Source: Streptomyces sp. NBC_00490 (GTDB lineage: Bacteria; Actinomycetota; Actinomycetes; Streptomycetales; Streptomycetaceae). From it: a stretch of DNA of 64,000 nt. Position 1 is the stretch's first letter, and each line of letters begins with the position of its first letter. A program made the translations under genes and the position numbers. The notes below the pieces were generated by a model. It worked only from the letters and a program-made list of their open reading frames with translations, did not search any database and was not told the DNA's origin. The stretch spans positions 558,001 to 622,000 of the forward strand of contig NZ_CP107869.1 in the NCBI RefSeq assembly GCF_036013645.1, in the 5' to 3' direction. Positions 8,600 to 17,290 of the stretch are shown here, piece after piece.

Positions 8600-9355
8600 A
8601 TGGCTGAAGTCGTACAGGCTGGACTGTGGGGGTTGGCGGCGGGCTCGGCGCTGCTGCTCGGTGCTGCGCTGGGGTATGGGCTGCGGGTACCGCAGAAGGT
8701 GATCGCGACGGTGATGGCCTTCGGTGCCGGTGTGCTGATCTCGGCGGTGCCCTTCGAGCTGGTCGGGGAGGCGTACGAGCAGGCGGGGCTTGCCCCCGCG
8801 GCCATCGGCGCCCTCATCGGCGCGCTCGCCTACACCGGGGGCAACGTGTGGCTGGCACGCCAGGGTGCGCGCCACCGCAAGCGCTCCGGCAACGCGCAGG
8901 CGCAGCCTTCGGAGGCCGAGCAGGGCGGGTCCGGGGCGGCGCTCGCGCTCGGCGCCCTGCTCGATGGAGTGCCGGAGTCCGCGGTCATCGGCGTCAGCCT
9001 GCTGGATGGCGGAGCGGTGAGTCTGGTGACGGTGGCCGCGGTGTTCATCAGCAACGTTCCCGAGGGGCTGTCCAGTTCGGCCGGCATGAAGAAGGCCGGC
9101 CGCACCAAGGGGTACGTCTTCGGTGTCTGGACCGCCATCGCCGCAGCCAGCACGGTGTCGTCCGTCCTCGGTTACACCGTCATCGGTTCCTTCTCCCCCG
9201 CCGTGATCGCCGCGGTGACCGCGGTCGCGGCCGGGGCGATCCTCGCAATGATCGCCGACACCATGATCCCCGAAGCGTTCGAAGACGCCCACCTTGCCAT
9301 CGGACTGATCACCGTGAGCGGCTTCCTCGTCTCCTTCGCCCTCTCCCACACCTGA
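8600..9355 (+). CDS. ZIP-family metal transporter
   Basis: 251 aa with about eight hydrophobic segments and a basic/acidic loop (RHRKRSGNAQAQPSEAEQGG, about residues 92-112) in the place of the cytoplasmic loop of ZIPs. Metal-site residues are in ALLDGVPESAVIG (TM4, D and E) and SNVPEGLSSSAGM (TM5, N, E). ZIP proteins bring Zn2+ or other divalent cations into the cytoplasm. The gene stands alone. Confidence 0.85.
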   Translation: MAEVVQAGLWGLAAGSALLLGAALGYGLRVPQKVIATVMAFGAGVLISAVPFELVGEAYEQAGLAPAAIGALIGALAYTGGNVWLARQGARHRKRSGNAQAQPSEAEQGGSGAALALGALLDGVPESAVIGVSLLDGGAVSLVTVAAVFISNVPEGLSSSAGMKKAGRTKGYVFGVWTAIAAASTVSSVLGYTVIGSFSPAVIAAVTAVAAGAILAMIADTMIPEAFEDAHLAIGLITVSGFLVSFALSHT

Positions 9356-9730
9356 CCGCTGAGGCTGGGAGAGGACAGACCATGCCGTGGTCCCGTGTGT
9401 GCCGGGTAGCGCCCAAGTCCCGTCCGAGGCCCCGGCCGCCCGCAGGTACCCCAGGGGAACCCGTGGCGAGCCCCGGCTGCCGGTCACCGGAACCGGCAGC
9501 CGGTCGCCCTCTGCACCGTCACACAGCGCTGTCCACCAGCGGGCCCGGAGCCGAACCAGGCAGCGATCAACTCACCCTGCGCCAGTCCCGTCAGGGACTC
9601 CACCGACCAGGCCACCTCGGCCCGCGCGGTAGTGAGCCTTTCCCACCTCACGCTGACGCGTAGTGAAGAACGAGGAAACTCGAGGCAGCGCAAGCTGCCG
9701 TTCTCGCCGGCCACCTGTTTTACTTCGCGC
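9356..9730. other. Intergenic region, no supported gene
   Basis: Only weak opposing frames are present. I see no clear promoter, repeat or RNA. Confidence 0.35.
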
Positions 9731-10174
9731 ATGAGCACAGCCTTCTCCACCTGCTTGGGCATGGTGATCGGATCAATATTCGTGGCATGGCGCGTGCGGC
9801 GGACCGCTGCCCGGGCCGCCGCAGGGATCACCGTCTCCTTCCCCGTCGGGGCCAATCTGCCCGCCGAGGGACGCCGCCGATACAGCCTGGGCCGGGTACA
9901 GACCGGACGCGAGTTCCGATGGGAGCCCCGCTGGTCGCGGACGCGGCTGCGCGAACTCCCCACAGACCTGCGCTACGTCCGCGCACGCGAAACAACCCTG
10001 CGTGAAATGTTGTGGCTCCCGTCCAGCGCGCTGGTGATCGAGTGCGAATCGTCCGCGGGGCCGGTACGGCTGTGGGCCTACACCCGACAGGCGCCACAGG
10101 TGGTGGAAATGATCCGCAGTAGCAGTACAGGTGCCCCGGACGTGGACAAGCCAGAGCGTCCATTCGCCGTCTGA
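9731..10174 (+). CDS. Membrane-anchored hypothetical protein, DUF2550-like
   Basis: 147 aa from ATG at 9731. One N-terminal membrane helix (TCLGMVIGSIFVAW) is followed by a basic, cytoplasmic-type domain. The pattern of aromatic and basic residues (RVQTGREFRWEPRWSRTRLR, then LVIECESSAGPVRLWAYTR) is like DUF2550 proteins, a PH-like actinobacterial family of unknown role. No strong Shine-Dalgarno sequence precedes the start, so the N-terminus could be different. Confidence 0.5.
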   Translation: MSTAFSTCLGMVIGSIFVAWRVRRTAARAAAGITVSFPVGANLPAEGRRRYSLGRVQTGREFRWEPRWSRTRLRELPTDLRYVRARETTLREMLWLPSSALVIECESSAGPVRLWAYTRQAPQVVEMIRSSSTGAPDVDKPERPFAV

Positions 10175-10458
10175 ACACCTTCAGCCCCCTGCGCCCGTGA
10201 CGTCTCGCGCCATGCCGGTCCCGGTCGAGCAGGACCAACGCGAAACCAACTCGGGCCTTGCCCAGCCTGCCATTGCGCTCCGCACTTCGTCCTCGCCCTC
10301 CCTGGCGATCAGGACAGCCTCCGCAGGCGTACCGCAGGGCACCATTGCGCTCGGCCCCGACTTCCCGTTTCGTCTTCCATACCTTGAGCCCTACGCCGGA
10401 GTGCCTTGATCGTCCGGCGCACCTTGATCGCTGCAGGGCCGGTTGATTGGCTGGCGAC

Positions 10459-10998
10459 ATGACTGACCTTGGACCTGTCGCCCGGCCGCCTGCCCCGATC
10501 AGGGCCGCAAGGCTCGTGCTCCGTGAGCCCAAGCCCCGAGACCGTGCGTCGTTCATCGAGCTGCTGGCGTCGCCAGTGGTGCACACCTACCTCGGCGGTC
10601 CCCGCCCCCGCGCAGAGCTCGAGCGCGAGCTGCCCAGGGTGCCGGAGCGGTGGCCCGGGAGCTTCGTCGTCGACCTCGACGGTGCGATGATCGGCCACAT
10701 CCTGCTCCGGAGAGCACCGGAGCACAGCCGCCCGGCTGCCGTGGGGAAGGTCGATCTCGGCTACCTGTTCCTGCCGCGCGCCTGGGGATTCGGCTACGCC
10801 GCCGAAGCGTGCGCGGCAGCACTGGACTGGTTCGACGGCGTCCTTCCCGGCGAGCCGGTCGTGCTCCACACCCAGACCGCCAACATCGGCTCGATGCGCC
10901 TCGCGGCAAAGCTGGGGTTCACCGAGGTAGAGCGCTTCCGTGCCTGGGACGCCGAGCAGTGGCTCGGCATGCGACCCCCGCTCGCCCCCTCCAGGTGA
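10459..10998 (+). CDS. GNAT family N-acetyltransferase (RimJ/RimL type)
   Basis: 179 aa from ATG at 10459; an in-frame TTG 12 bp upstream is less likely. RLVLREPKPRDRASFIELLA at the start and DLGYLFLPRAWGFGYAAEAC in the middle are the RimJ/RimL type of GNAT fold, with the acetyl-CoA-binding R-GxGYA-like segment slightly diverged (AWGFGYAAEA). The end NIGSMRLAAKLGFTEVERF is also typical. It transfers an acetyl group from acetyl-CoA to an amine; the acceptor is unknown. Confidence 0.85.
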   Translation: MTDLGPVARPPAPIRAARLVLREPKPRDRASFIELLASPVVHTYLGGPRPRAELERELPRVPERWPGSFVVDLDGAMIGHILLRRAPEHSRPAAVGKVDLGYLFLPRAWGFGYAAEACAAALDWFDGVLPGEPVVLHTQTANIGSMRLAAKLGFTEVERFRAWDAEQWLGMRPPLAPSR

Positions 10999-11078
10999 AC
11001 TCATACTCGATGCCGCAGAACCTCAGCTCGACCGCCACAGCACTCCATCTGGGAAACCACCACGTCACGGCCCGGCGC

Positions 11079-11502
11079 CTACGCGCCCTCCTGGGCAGGG
11101 CCAACGTCGCCTGCCGCAGCCGCACCCCGGCGGAACAACACGGTCCACAGGAACCTGACGCCGAACAGTGCTGACTCAGAGGGTTGTTCGCGCATACGGC
11201 GCAGTTCGACCTCTGCCAGGTCAGAGAAGATCCAGCGCAGTGATTCGGGCGTGTAGGCGAGGCCGCCTCCCAGCTCGCGCTCACGGTAGAGGTCCGCGTC
11301 GGTGAGTTCCGACCCCATGCCCGCCTCGCCGGCGGCGAAGCAGGTAAGGGCGAGGTGTCCACCAGGAGCGAGGACGCGGTCGAGGAGGCTCAGATAGCTG
11401 ATCCTGCGATGAGGCGGTAGGTGGTGGAAGCATCCTGAGTCGACGACCAGGTCGTACGGACCGCTCAACTCGTCAGCGGGGAGGGCGAAAGCGTCACCGC
11501 AC
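11079..11502 (-). pseudogene. 3' part of a SAM-dependent methyltransferase gene split by an IS
   Basis: The - strand frame CGDAFALPADELSGPYDLVV followed by DSGCFHHLPPHRR and LAPGGHLALTCFA carries methyltransferase motifs post I to III. Its upstream half lies at 12890-13251 beyond the tnpB element. Removing the element joins the two halves in frame near EVRF-CGDAF. The product would be about 260 aa. The 3' part has no start signal of its own and is presumably not translated. Confidence 0.82.
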
Positions 11503-12889
11503 TTGACTTCCTCCCCCGCCTAAAGGCGGGGGATTCCAGCGGTCGCCCGCTGGGATTCCTGCTTCACCGACGACCGCCCCGTCCGGGAGGACTCCCGTTG
11601 AGGTCTTACACCGTCTCCACAGGCAGACGCCGCCAGCCCGGCGGCCAGGATGTTGCGGGCCGCATTCACATCGCGGTCATGCACCGCACCGCAAGTGCAC
11701 GTCCATGTGCGGACGTTCAGCGGCAGTTTCCCGCGGACTGTCCCGCAGTTCCCGCACAGCTTGCTGCTGGGGAACCATCGGTCGATCACGACGAGCTCGC
11801 GCCCGTACCAGGCGCACTTGTACTCCAGCATGGAGCGCAGTTGCGTCCAGGCCGCATCGCTGATGGCGCGTGCGAGCGTGCCGTTCTTCAGCAGGTTGCG
11901 GACGCTCAGGTCCTCGATCACGACCGTTTGATTCTCGCGGACGAGTCGAGCCGACAGCTTGTGCAGGACGTCGCGGCGCCGGTCGGCGATCCGCGCATGC
12001 ACACGGGCGACCTTGCGGCGGGCCTTCTCCCGGTTCGCCGAGCCCTTCGCCTTGCGCGACAGCTCCCGCTGCGCACGGGCCAGCCGTGTTCGATCCCGCT
12101 GCTCATGCCTCGGGTTGGCGACCTTTTCCCCGGTGGACAGGGTCACCAGAGAGGTGATCCCGGCGTCCAGGCCCACCGCGTTCGTGGTGGCCGGGGCCGG
12201 GGCGATGCGGTCCTCGCACAGCAGGGACACGAACCAGCGGCCCGCCGCGTCACGGGACACCGTCACCGTCGTGGGCTCGGCACCTTCCGGCAGCGGACGC
12301 GACCAGCGGATGTCCAGAGGGCCGGCCATCTTCGCCAACGTCAGCTGTCCGTCGCGCCAGGTGAAGGCGCTACGCGTGTACTCCGCCGACGCCCGCGACT
12401 TCTTACGGGACTTGTAGCGCGGGTACTTCGCACGCTGGGCGAAGAAGTTCCCGAACGCCGTCTGCAGATGGCGCAGCGCCTGCTGCAACGGAACCGAGGA
12501 CACCTCCGCCAGAAAAGCGAGTTCCTCGGTCTTCTTCCACTGCGTCAACGCGGCCGAGGACTGCACGTAGGAGATGCGGCGCTGCTCGCCGTACCAGGCC
12601 CGGGTGCGCTCCTCCAAGGCCTTGTTGTAGACGAGGCGGACACAGCCGAACGTGCGCGACAACTCAGCCGCCTGCACGCCGGTGGGGTAAAAGCGGTCCT
12701 TGAACGCCCGCTTGACCTGCTCCGCCATACCTCACAGCGTATCAATTTCCGTGTGGGCAAAGAGAGTCGGCCGGTAGACGGCGCACGCCGGTCCGCCTGG
12801 GCGGCGAACCGGCTTCCCCTGCCCTGCTCCGCAGGAGCTTCGATTCCTCCCCGACCTGACGGCCGGGGTATCCACGAAGGACAGACCCG
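11503..12889 (-). mobile_element. tnpB-only IS200/IS605-type (IS1341-like) insertion
   Basis: About 1387 bp inserted in a methyltransferase gene. The right end (left side in the window) has a perfect CCCCCGCC-TTTA-GGCGGGGG hairpin and then ends in AAGTCAA at 11503 on the - strand. The left end (12889) has a CCCCGGCC/GGTCGGGG imperfect hairpin at about 12850-12868 and abuts TTCAT in the host gene. There is no tnpA, so it would need one in trans; the element at 762-2547 could supply it, as its right end shares the GTCAA tail. Reading across the excised site restores the methyltransferase frame. Edges are certain to about 1-2 bases. Confidence 0.82.
11520..12728 (-). CDS. tnpB: TnpB, RNA-guided nuclease of the second element
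   Basis: 402 aa with all RuvC motifs: AVGLDAGITSLVTLS (Asp), VVIEDLSVRNLL (Glu), a Cys4 finger (CGNCG and CTCG), and HDRDVNAARNIL (Asp). The N-terminus KRAFKDRFYPTGVQAAELSR is the classical OrfB helix-turn-helix-like start. It belongs to a different TnpB branch from the copy at 839-1996 (length, linker and finger differ), so the two are not recent duplicates. The frame is intact and the omega RNA region should run from its 3' end to 11503. Confidence 0.92.
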   Translation of the reverse strand: MAEQVKRAFKDRFYPTGVQAAELSRTFGCVRLVYNKALEERTRAWYGEQRRISYVQSSAALTQWKKTEELAFLAEVSSVPLQQALRHLQTAFGNFFAQRAKYPRYKSRKKSRASAEYTRSAFTWRDGQLTLAKMAGPLDIRWSRPLPEGAEPTTVTVSRDAAGRWFVSLLCEDRIAPAPATTNAVGLDAGITSLVTLSTGEKVANPRHEQRDRTRLARAQRELSRKAKGSANREKARRKVARVHARIADRRRDVLHKLSARLVRENQTVVIEDLSVRNLLKNGTLARAISDAAWTQLRSMLEYKCAWYGRELVVIDRWFPSSKLCGNCGTVRGKLPLNVRTWTCTCGAVHDRDVNAARNILAAGLAASACGDGVRPQRESSRTGRSSVKQESQRATAGIPRL

Positions 12890-13251
12890 ATGAAGCGGAC
12901 CTCGACTTCAGCCGCGTGGGCCCGCTCCTCGCCCCAGGCAACGGCCATGGGAGAGAGGTCGACAGCGTCCACCGCAAAGCCGCGCGCGGCGAGGAACAGA
13001 GCATTGCGGCCCGGCCCGCACCCCAGGTCCAGAACCCGGCCGGGAGCAATCAGGCCCTGGTCGAGGTAGGCGGCCAGGTTCTCGTCCGGCTTCGCCGCGA
13101 AGAACGGGACGGCCCTTGACCGGTCGGCGTAGAAGCGGTCCCAGAAGTCCTTGCCGTCGCCGGTCGCCGAACAGCCGGCCTCGGATGGGGAGGTGAAGAG
13201 TCCGTCCAGGAGAGACAGAACGTCCTCGACGGTGCGTACGGTCCGGTCCAT
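12890..13251 (-). pseudogene. 5' part of the split SAM-dependent methyltransferase gene
   Basis: From ATG at 13251 (GAAGGGGGCC upstream), the frame reads MDRTVRTVEDVLSLLDGLF, FWDRFYADR and motif I VLDLGCGPGRNALFLAARGF, then ends in EVEVRF at the insertion. Translation runs about 40 codons into the element before a stop. The truncated protein keeps the SAM-binding loop but lacks the rest of the fold. Confidence 0.82.
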
Positions 13252-13499
13252 CCGGCCCCCTTCGACCGGGATCGGATAGGAACGGCGAGGATTCCGTGCC
13301 AGGTCAGACCGCGTAGGGCGAGGGGTGCAATGGGCTCCTGCAGCCCTCACGGCAGGAAGACAGGAAACCCCACTCACACCCCCGCCCGGCACGAGCCCAA
13401 GCACCCGTCAGCGAGCAGGAAGGGACCCTCCTCTGCCGTGCCAGGGAAACTATTTCGACGAGTTTTCCAGCGGTGCTGATGAGACGTCGTTGCAATTGG

Positions 13500-14051
13500 T
13501 CAGCTGTCCTGCCGTTGCCCGAGCAGGCGGGCCTGTTCCTTCTTCAGCAGGGAGAATCCCTGACGTGCGTAGGCGGCCAGCTCCTCGCTGGGGAACGACA
13601 CCACCGAGAGGTGCTGGTCGTGGTTTCCCTGCTCCCACCGGGCAGCCGTGATCTCGTAGCCCGAGACATGCGCGCATAGCTGGAGCAGGAGCTGTGGCAT
13701 CTCTGGTTCGCGCAACAGGTCCGCGTGTTTGATGACCAGGTCGCGCATGGCCTGGATGTTCGGCAGAAAGACGGTAGTCACCCACAGCCGCCACTCGGTG
13801 AGCTCTTCTGGAGTGGGCGGGGTCTCATGAACGAACGGTGACGTTCCGCCAGGGCGAGCGTGACGTTCCAAGAACGCACCGAAGGTGCGGCTGTTGGCTT
13901 CCGTAAGGGCGAAAAGGGGCCCGTAGAAGTCGCTGAGCTGGCGATTCACGCGGGCCAGGTGTTCTTGCCGCTGCGACAGGCGCAGGCCGTTGAGGTAGGT
14001 GACAACATAGCCCACGAACGCCAGCCCAATGGTGGCGACCACTGCGATCAT
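13500..14051 (-). CDS. Hypothetical protein with one N-terminal membrane anchor
   Basis: 183 aa from ATG at 14051. A single hydrophobic helix (MIAVVATIGLAFVGYVVTYL) is followed by a coiled-coil-prone segment (RLSQRQEHLARVNRQLSDFY) and a mostly helical soluble domain with WRLWVTTVFLPNIQAMRDLV. I do not recognise the family. It lies 57 bp from the IS701 insertion, so its promoter may be altered. Its start codon overlaps that of the interrupted + strand gene, so one of the two starts is probably elsewhere. Confidence 0.6.
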   Translation of the reverse strand: MIAVVATIGLAFVGYVVTYLNGLRLSQRQEHLARVNRQLSDFYGPLFALTEANSRTFGAFLERHARPGGTSPFVHETPPTPEELTEWRLWVTTVFLPNIQAMRDLVIKHADLLREPEMPQLLLQLCAHVSGYEITAARWEQGNHDQHLSVVSFPSEELAAYARQGFSLLKKEQARLLGQRQDS

Positions 14052-14107
14052 GAGGGGCGATGCTAGCGAGCAAGGCGTCCCCTGGTTAGACGGCCGTAGC
14101 AGCTTAG
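14050..14107 (+). pseudogene. 5' fragment of a small gene interrupted by the IS701 element
   Basis: Reading from ATG at 14050 gives MRGDASEQGVPWLDGRSSL up to the TTAG target copy. After removal of 14108-15506 and one TTAG, the frame runs straight into the 3' part at 15507-15800. The true start could be another upstream codon (for example GTG 14032). Confidence 0.5.
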
Positions 14108-15506
14108 TACTGCAACGGTGCTTGCCGTGACTGCTGGCCAGTTGGCTCGTTGGTGTGGTTATGGGTGGGGACCTTGCTGGTGTCAGGTTGTGGGCGGGTG
14201 AACTGGACGCTCTGCATGGGCGGTTCGTGCACCGGTTCAACCGGGAGGAGCCGCGTCAGTCGGCGCTGGCGTACATGCGCGGGCTGGTCGCGCCGCTGGA
14301 GCGGAAGAACGGATGGACGCTGGCGGAGGAAGCCGGGCACGCGGGTCCCGATCGCATCCACCGGCTGCTGAACCGGATCGAGTGGGATGCCGACGAGGTC
14401 CTGGACGACGTGCGCGACTACGTCGTCGAACACCTCGGAGACCGCGAGGCTGTCCTGATCGTCGATGACACCGGCTTCTTGAAGAAGGGCGTCCGCTCGG
14501 CCGGGGTGCAAAGGCAGTACTCCGGCACCGCAGGCCGCACCGAGAACAGCCAGATCGGGGTGTTCCTCGCCTACGCCACAGATCGCGGACGCACCCTCAT
14601 CGACCGGCGGTTGTATCTGCCCACCTCCTGGACGGACGACCGGGAACGGTGCCGGCGGGCAGGCATCGACGACACGCTCGCCTTCGAGACGAAGGTGGCC
14701 ATGGCCAGGGCGATGGTCCGCCGAGCCCTCGCCGACCGGATCCCGTTCGGATGGGTGACAGCCGACGCCGCCTACGGCTTCAGCAAGGGCTGGCGGTTCG
14801 AACTGGAACAGGCGGACGTCTTCCACGTCATGGCCACCACCCGGCACGACACCGTCGTCACCCGCTGGTCCATCGACCACCCCGTCCACGACCTGTTCCC
14901 CGGCCTGCCCCGGCAGAAGTGGAAACGCCGCTCCTGCGGCACGGGAGCCCACGGCCGCCGGATCTACGACTGGGCCCGCGTCGAAGTGAGGCCCTGGCAC
15001 CTCGAGGACCGCCGGCACTGGGTCCTCGCCCGCCGCAGCGTCAGCCACCCCGAGAAGATCTCCTACTACATCGCCTACTGCCCCGCCGACACCACGCTGG
15101 ACGAGTTGATCCGTATCGCGGGCAGCCGCTGGGCGGTCGAGGAATGCTTCCAGACCGCGAAGCAGGAATGCGGCCTGGACGACTACCAGGTCCGCCGCTA
15201 CCCCGGCTGGCACCGCCACATGACCCTGGCCATGGCCGCCCACGCCTGCCTCACCGTCCTGCGGGCCCGGGAGCTGGACACGGAGAAAGCAGAAACGGAT
15301 CCTCCCAGCTCATCCACCTCAGCCTCGCCGAGATCCGACGACTGATCACCCGCCTCACCAACCGCCGTCCGACCCCGGTCGACCACATCCTGCACTGGTC
15401 AACCTGGCGCCGGAGGCGACAACGACAGGCCCGCGTCAGTCACTACAAACGACGCGGACACAGTCCCTGAAACTGCCCAGCAATCAGAGCAAGCACCGTT
15501 GCAGTA
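14108..15506 (+). mobile_element. Complete IS701-family insertion sequence
   Basis: 1399 bp bounded by perfect 17-bp inverted repeats, TACTGCAACGGTGCTTG at the left and its complement at the right. It is flanked on both sides by TTAG (14104-14107 and 15507-15510), the 4-bp YTAR-like duplication known for IS701 elements. It holds one transposase gene with a frameshift near its end. The perfect ends and duplication indicate a recent insertion. Confidence 0.93.
14155..15470 (+). pseudogene. IS701-family DDE transposase with a C-terminal frameshift
   Basis: The main frame (14155-15345) carries the DDE core: LIVDDTGFLKKG (first Asp), FGWVTADAAYGFSKGWR (second Asp) and IAGSRWAVEECFQTAKQECG (Glu), the IS4/IS701 YREK-like region. 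After about codon 380 this frame reads a low-quality Ser/Pro tail and stops, while the -1 frame continues LIHLSLAEIRRLITRLT and HILHWSTWRRRRQRQARVSH to 15470, the usual IS701 C-terminus. A one-base loss or gain near 15290-15310 explains this; programmed slippage is less likely. The catalytic core is complete, so some activity is possible. Confidence 0.82.
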
Positions 15507-15800
15507 TTAGAGTCTGACGCGACCGCATGCGGCACACGGATCGGCGTCTGCGTAAGCAAGCTCGGCTCGCTAGCCCTCGTCTGCGCGGACAATCCGGGAG
15601 CCTTCCTCGGAACGGAGGAGGCTCAGGCCGAGGGCGAGCTGGACGGCGCTGACCTTGCCAAAGTCAACCGGGCATTGGTCGAGTTCGGCTATGCAGTGGT
15701 TGCCGAGGAACTGTTGGAGAGCGACTACGACGGGCCGAGCCGACTGCTCTCGCATGTTCAGCGGCCCACCTGGCGGAATCGCTCCACCGGCTTCCTCTGA
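15507..15800 (+). pseudogene. 3' part of the small gene interrupted by IS701
   Basis: In frame with the 14050 fragment across the target duplication: LESDATACGTRIGVCVSKLG, then LGTEEAQAEGELDGADLAKV and FGYAVVAEELLESDYDG, ending TGA at 15798. The joined product would be about 115 aa, acidic, with no membrane segment. I do not recognise the family. The even composition and continuous frame support a real gene that was broken by the insertion. Confidence 0.55.
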
Positions 15801-16039
15801 CGATCGCGCCGACAGGGTCAGACCCGTGCCCGCCAGGCAGCCGTCGATGATCTCCGTCCGGTACTGAAGCATCTTGTGCTTGCGCGTCACGGCGCGGTGA
15901 CCTGCCCGAGGCCGGCGGCGGCCCGGTTGCCGGGCGTCGGCGTCCTAGCTCAGTGCAGAGTGAAGTACGGGCCCACGTGCGCAGGCAGGCAGGTGTTGAG
16001 TGGACATGCGAATCTGGTCCGCGTGGAAGGGGTGGTGGT

Positions 16040-16567
16040 GTGGAGGGCGTTCGTGCGAGTCAGGCTCGCCAGGCCTTTTTGAGAACGCTTGAGAAGGGAC
16101 AAGTCCGCAGAGGAACCGTCTCATCGGTCGGTGAGGTCGATGCCCTCATTGATCTTGGCGGGATCGACGGGCTGCTGCGGGCTCCTGAGGTGACCTGGCA
16201 ACGTCGCGAGGTAACAATGGACCAGGTGCTGCGAGTGGGACAGGACGTGACCGTCACTGTCCTGGACGTGGACGCCGATCGGGACTGGCTCACCGTGTCC
16301 TTGAAGTCTCTGCAGGACGATCCGCTCCGTGAGTTCGCCCGCACGCATCTTGGACACGTGGTTCCGGGCCGGGTGACCAAGGTGGCTTCGATCGGAGTCT
16401 TCGTTCGCGTCCACGAACACGTCGAAGGGCTGCTGTCGGCCTCGGAACTGCCTGAACGGGAGGCCGACCACCAGCCTCTGGCCATCGGTGACGTGCTGCT
16501 GGTCGAAGTCACCGAGATCAACCTGGACAGGCGCCAGGTCAAACTGCTGTTGCGGGACGGGGGCTGA
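16040..16567 (+). CDS. Protein with two S1 RNA-binding domains
   Basis: About 175 aa from GTG at 16040, with GGAAGGGGTGG upstream; the frame is open further back to 15953. Two S1 OB-folds are seen: KGQVRRGTVSSVGEVDALID then GIDGLLRAPEV and VLRVGQDVTVTVLDVDADRD; and GHVVPGRVTKVASIGVFVRV, EHVEGLLSASEL and AIGDVLLVEVTEINLDRRQV. It resembles the repeat region of ribosomal protein S1 but is far shorter, so it is a standalone RNA-binding protein of unknown role. Confidence 0.82.
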   Translation: MEGVRASQARQAFLRTLEKGQVRRGTVSSVGEVDALIDLGGIDGLLRAPEVTWQRREVTMDQVLRVGQDVTVTVLDVDADRDWLTVSLKSLQDDPLREFARTHLGHVVPGRVTKVASIGVFVRVHEHVEGLLSASELPEREADHQPLAIGDVLLVEVTEINLDRRQVKLLLRDGG

Positions 16568-16629
16568 CCGCACCGACCCGGCGCCTGCGGCCGAGGCTTC
16601 CGGCGGAGGCGGCACCTCCGTCCATGGCG

Positions 16630-16746
16630 AAGAGCGAGCCGGTCGAGGATCGCGGTCGCGAGGACCTCATCACCGAACACCTGTCCCCGCTCTCCAAAGG
16701 TCTTGTTCGAGGTGCCGATTTGACCCCATTTCTCGGGGCGGGTCTC
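16630..16746 (-). mobile_element. IS21-family istB remnant
   Basis: The - strand reads GTSNKTFGERGQVFGDEVLA and TAILDRLAL, the C-terminal part of the IstB helper ATPase (TSNK.f..WG.vfGD.vlA.AilDRL). Flanking sequence is not IstB-like. Only about 40 codons remain. Confidence 0.72.
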
Positions 16747-17290
16747 GAACAGGGAATATTTAGTCCCACCAAACCGAGGGATGAGAAGCTGGCTGCTGAG
16801 TGACCGTGGGGTGAGCGTGATGGACGCGATCCTCATTGCGCGCGAGCTGCTGCGCGCGGGTCCCACCGCTTTGGGCGAGGCGAAGGGCATCGTGCTGTCC
16901 TGCCCGTCACGGGGTGTGGAACGTCAGCGTCGTGCCGAACTGGTGGATTCGCAGCTCGACGCGGTGAACCAGATAGCCGACGACGGGTGACCCACCGCCA
17001 TCACCGTTGGGCCAAGCCCCGACAGCCCCATGGGGCCACGATCGGCACACAGCCAGCTAATCGCCGACGTTTCCATCAAGGGCCCCCGCAGGCCCTGCAC
17101 CTCCCGCTACAGTGGCGCGCCTGTGAGGCGTGTTCCAGCCACCTGAGCTACAGGCGCCTCGGCTGCCGTGGCCGCGTGTCAGCGCGGCCTGGCTGCCATG
17201 TATAAACTACGCCGCAAAGGGTGACATTTCGCCCTCAATATACGTAAGCGAATGCCCGCCTCGCCGCGGGTTCCAAGGGATGGGCGCGTA
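16747..17290. other. Gene-free stretch between IS relic and DUF397 gene
   Basis: A short + strand frame (16781-16990, containing MDAILIARELLRAGPTALGE) may be a small protein or debris; no family is recognised. The stretch also holds the tRNA-like relic listed separately and, beside it at about 17158-17205, a further GC-rich inverted repeat. Confidence 0.35.
17114..17157 (-). tRNA. Truncated tRNA-like relic
   Basis: On the - strand a 7-nt GCGCCTG is followed by TAGCTCAGGTGGCTGGAAC, the shape of a tRNA D-arm, and 20 nt later by CAGGCGC GCC, which pairs perfectly with the first seven bases and would be the 3' acceptor strand. The anticodon and T arms are absent (about 44 nt in total against 73-76). 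It looks like a tRNA that lost its middle by deletion. It cannot work in decoding. Confidence 0.4.

Noticed and set aside
9484..9731. Small - strand frame beginning MREVKQVAGENGSL
   Set aside because: No ribosome site and no family; it is antisense to the start region of the DUF2550-like gene.
10175..10458. Possible transposon tail with repeated CCATTGCGCTC
   Set aside because: The two short repeats (about 10271 and 10342) are not linked to any coding motif or inverted repeat.
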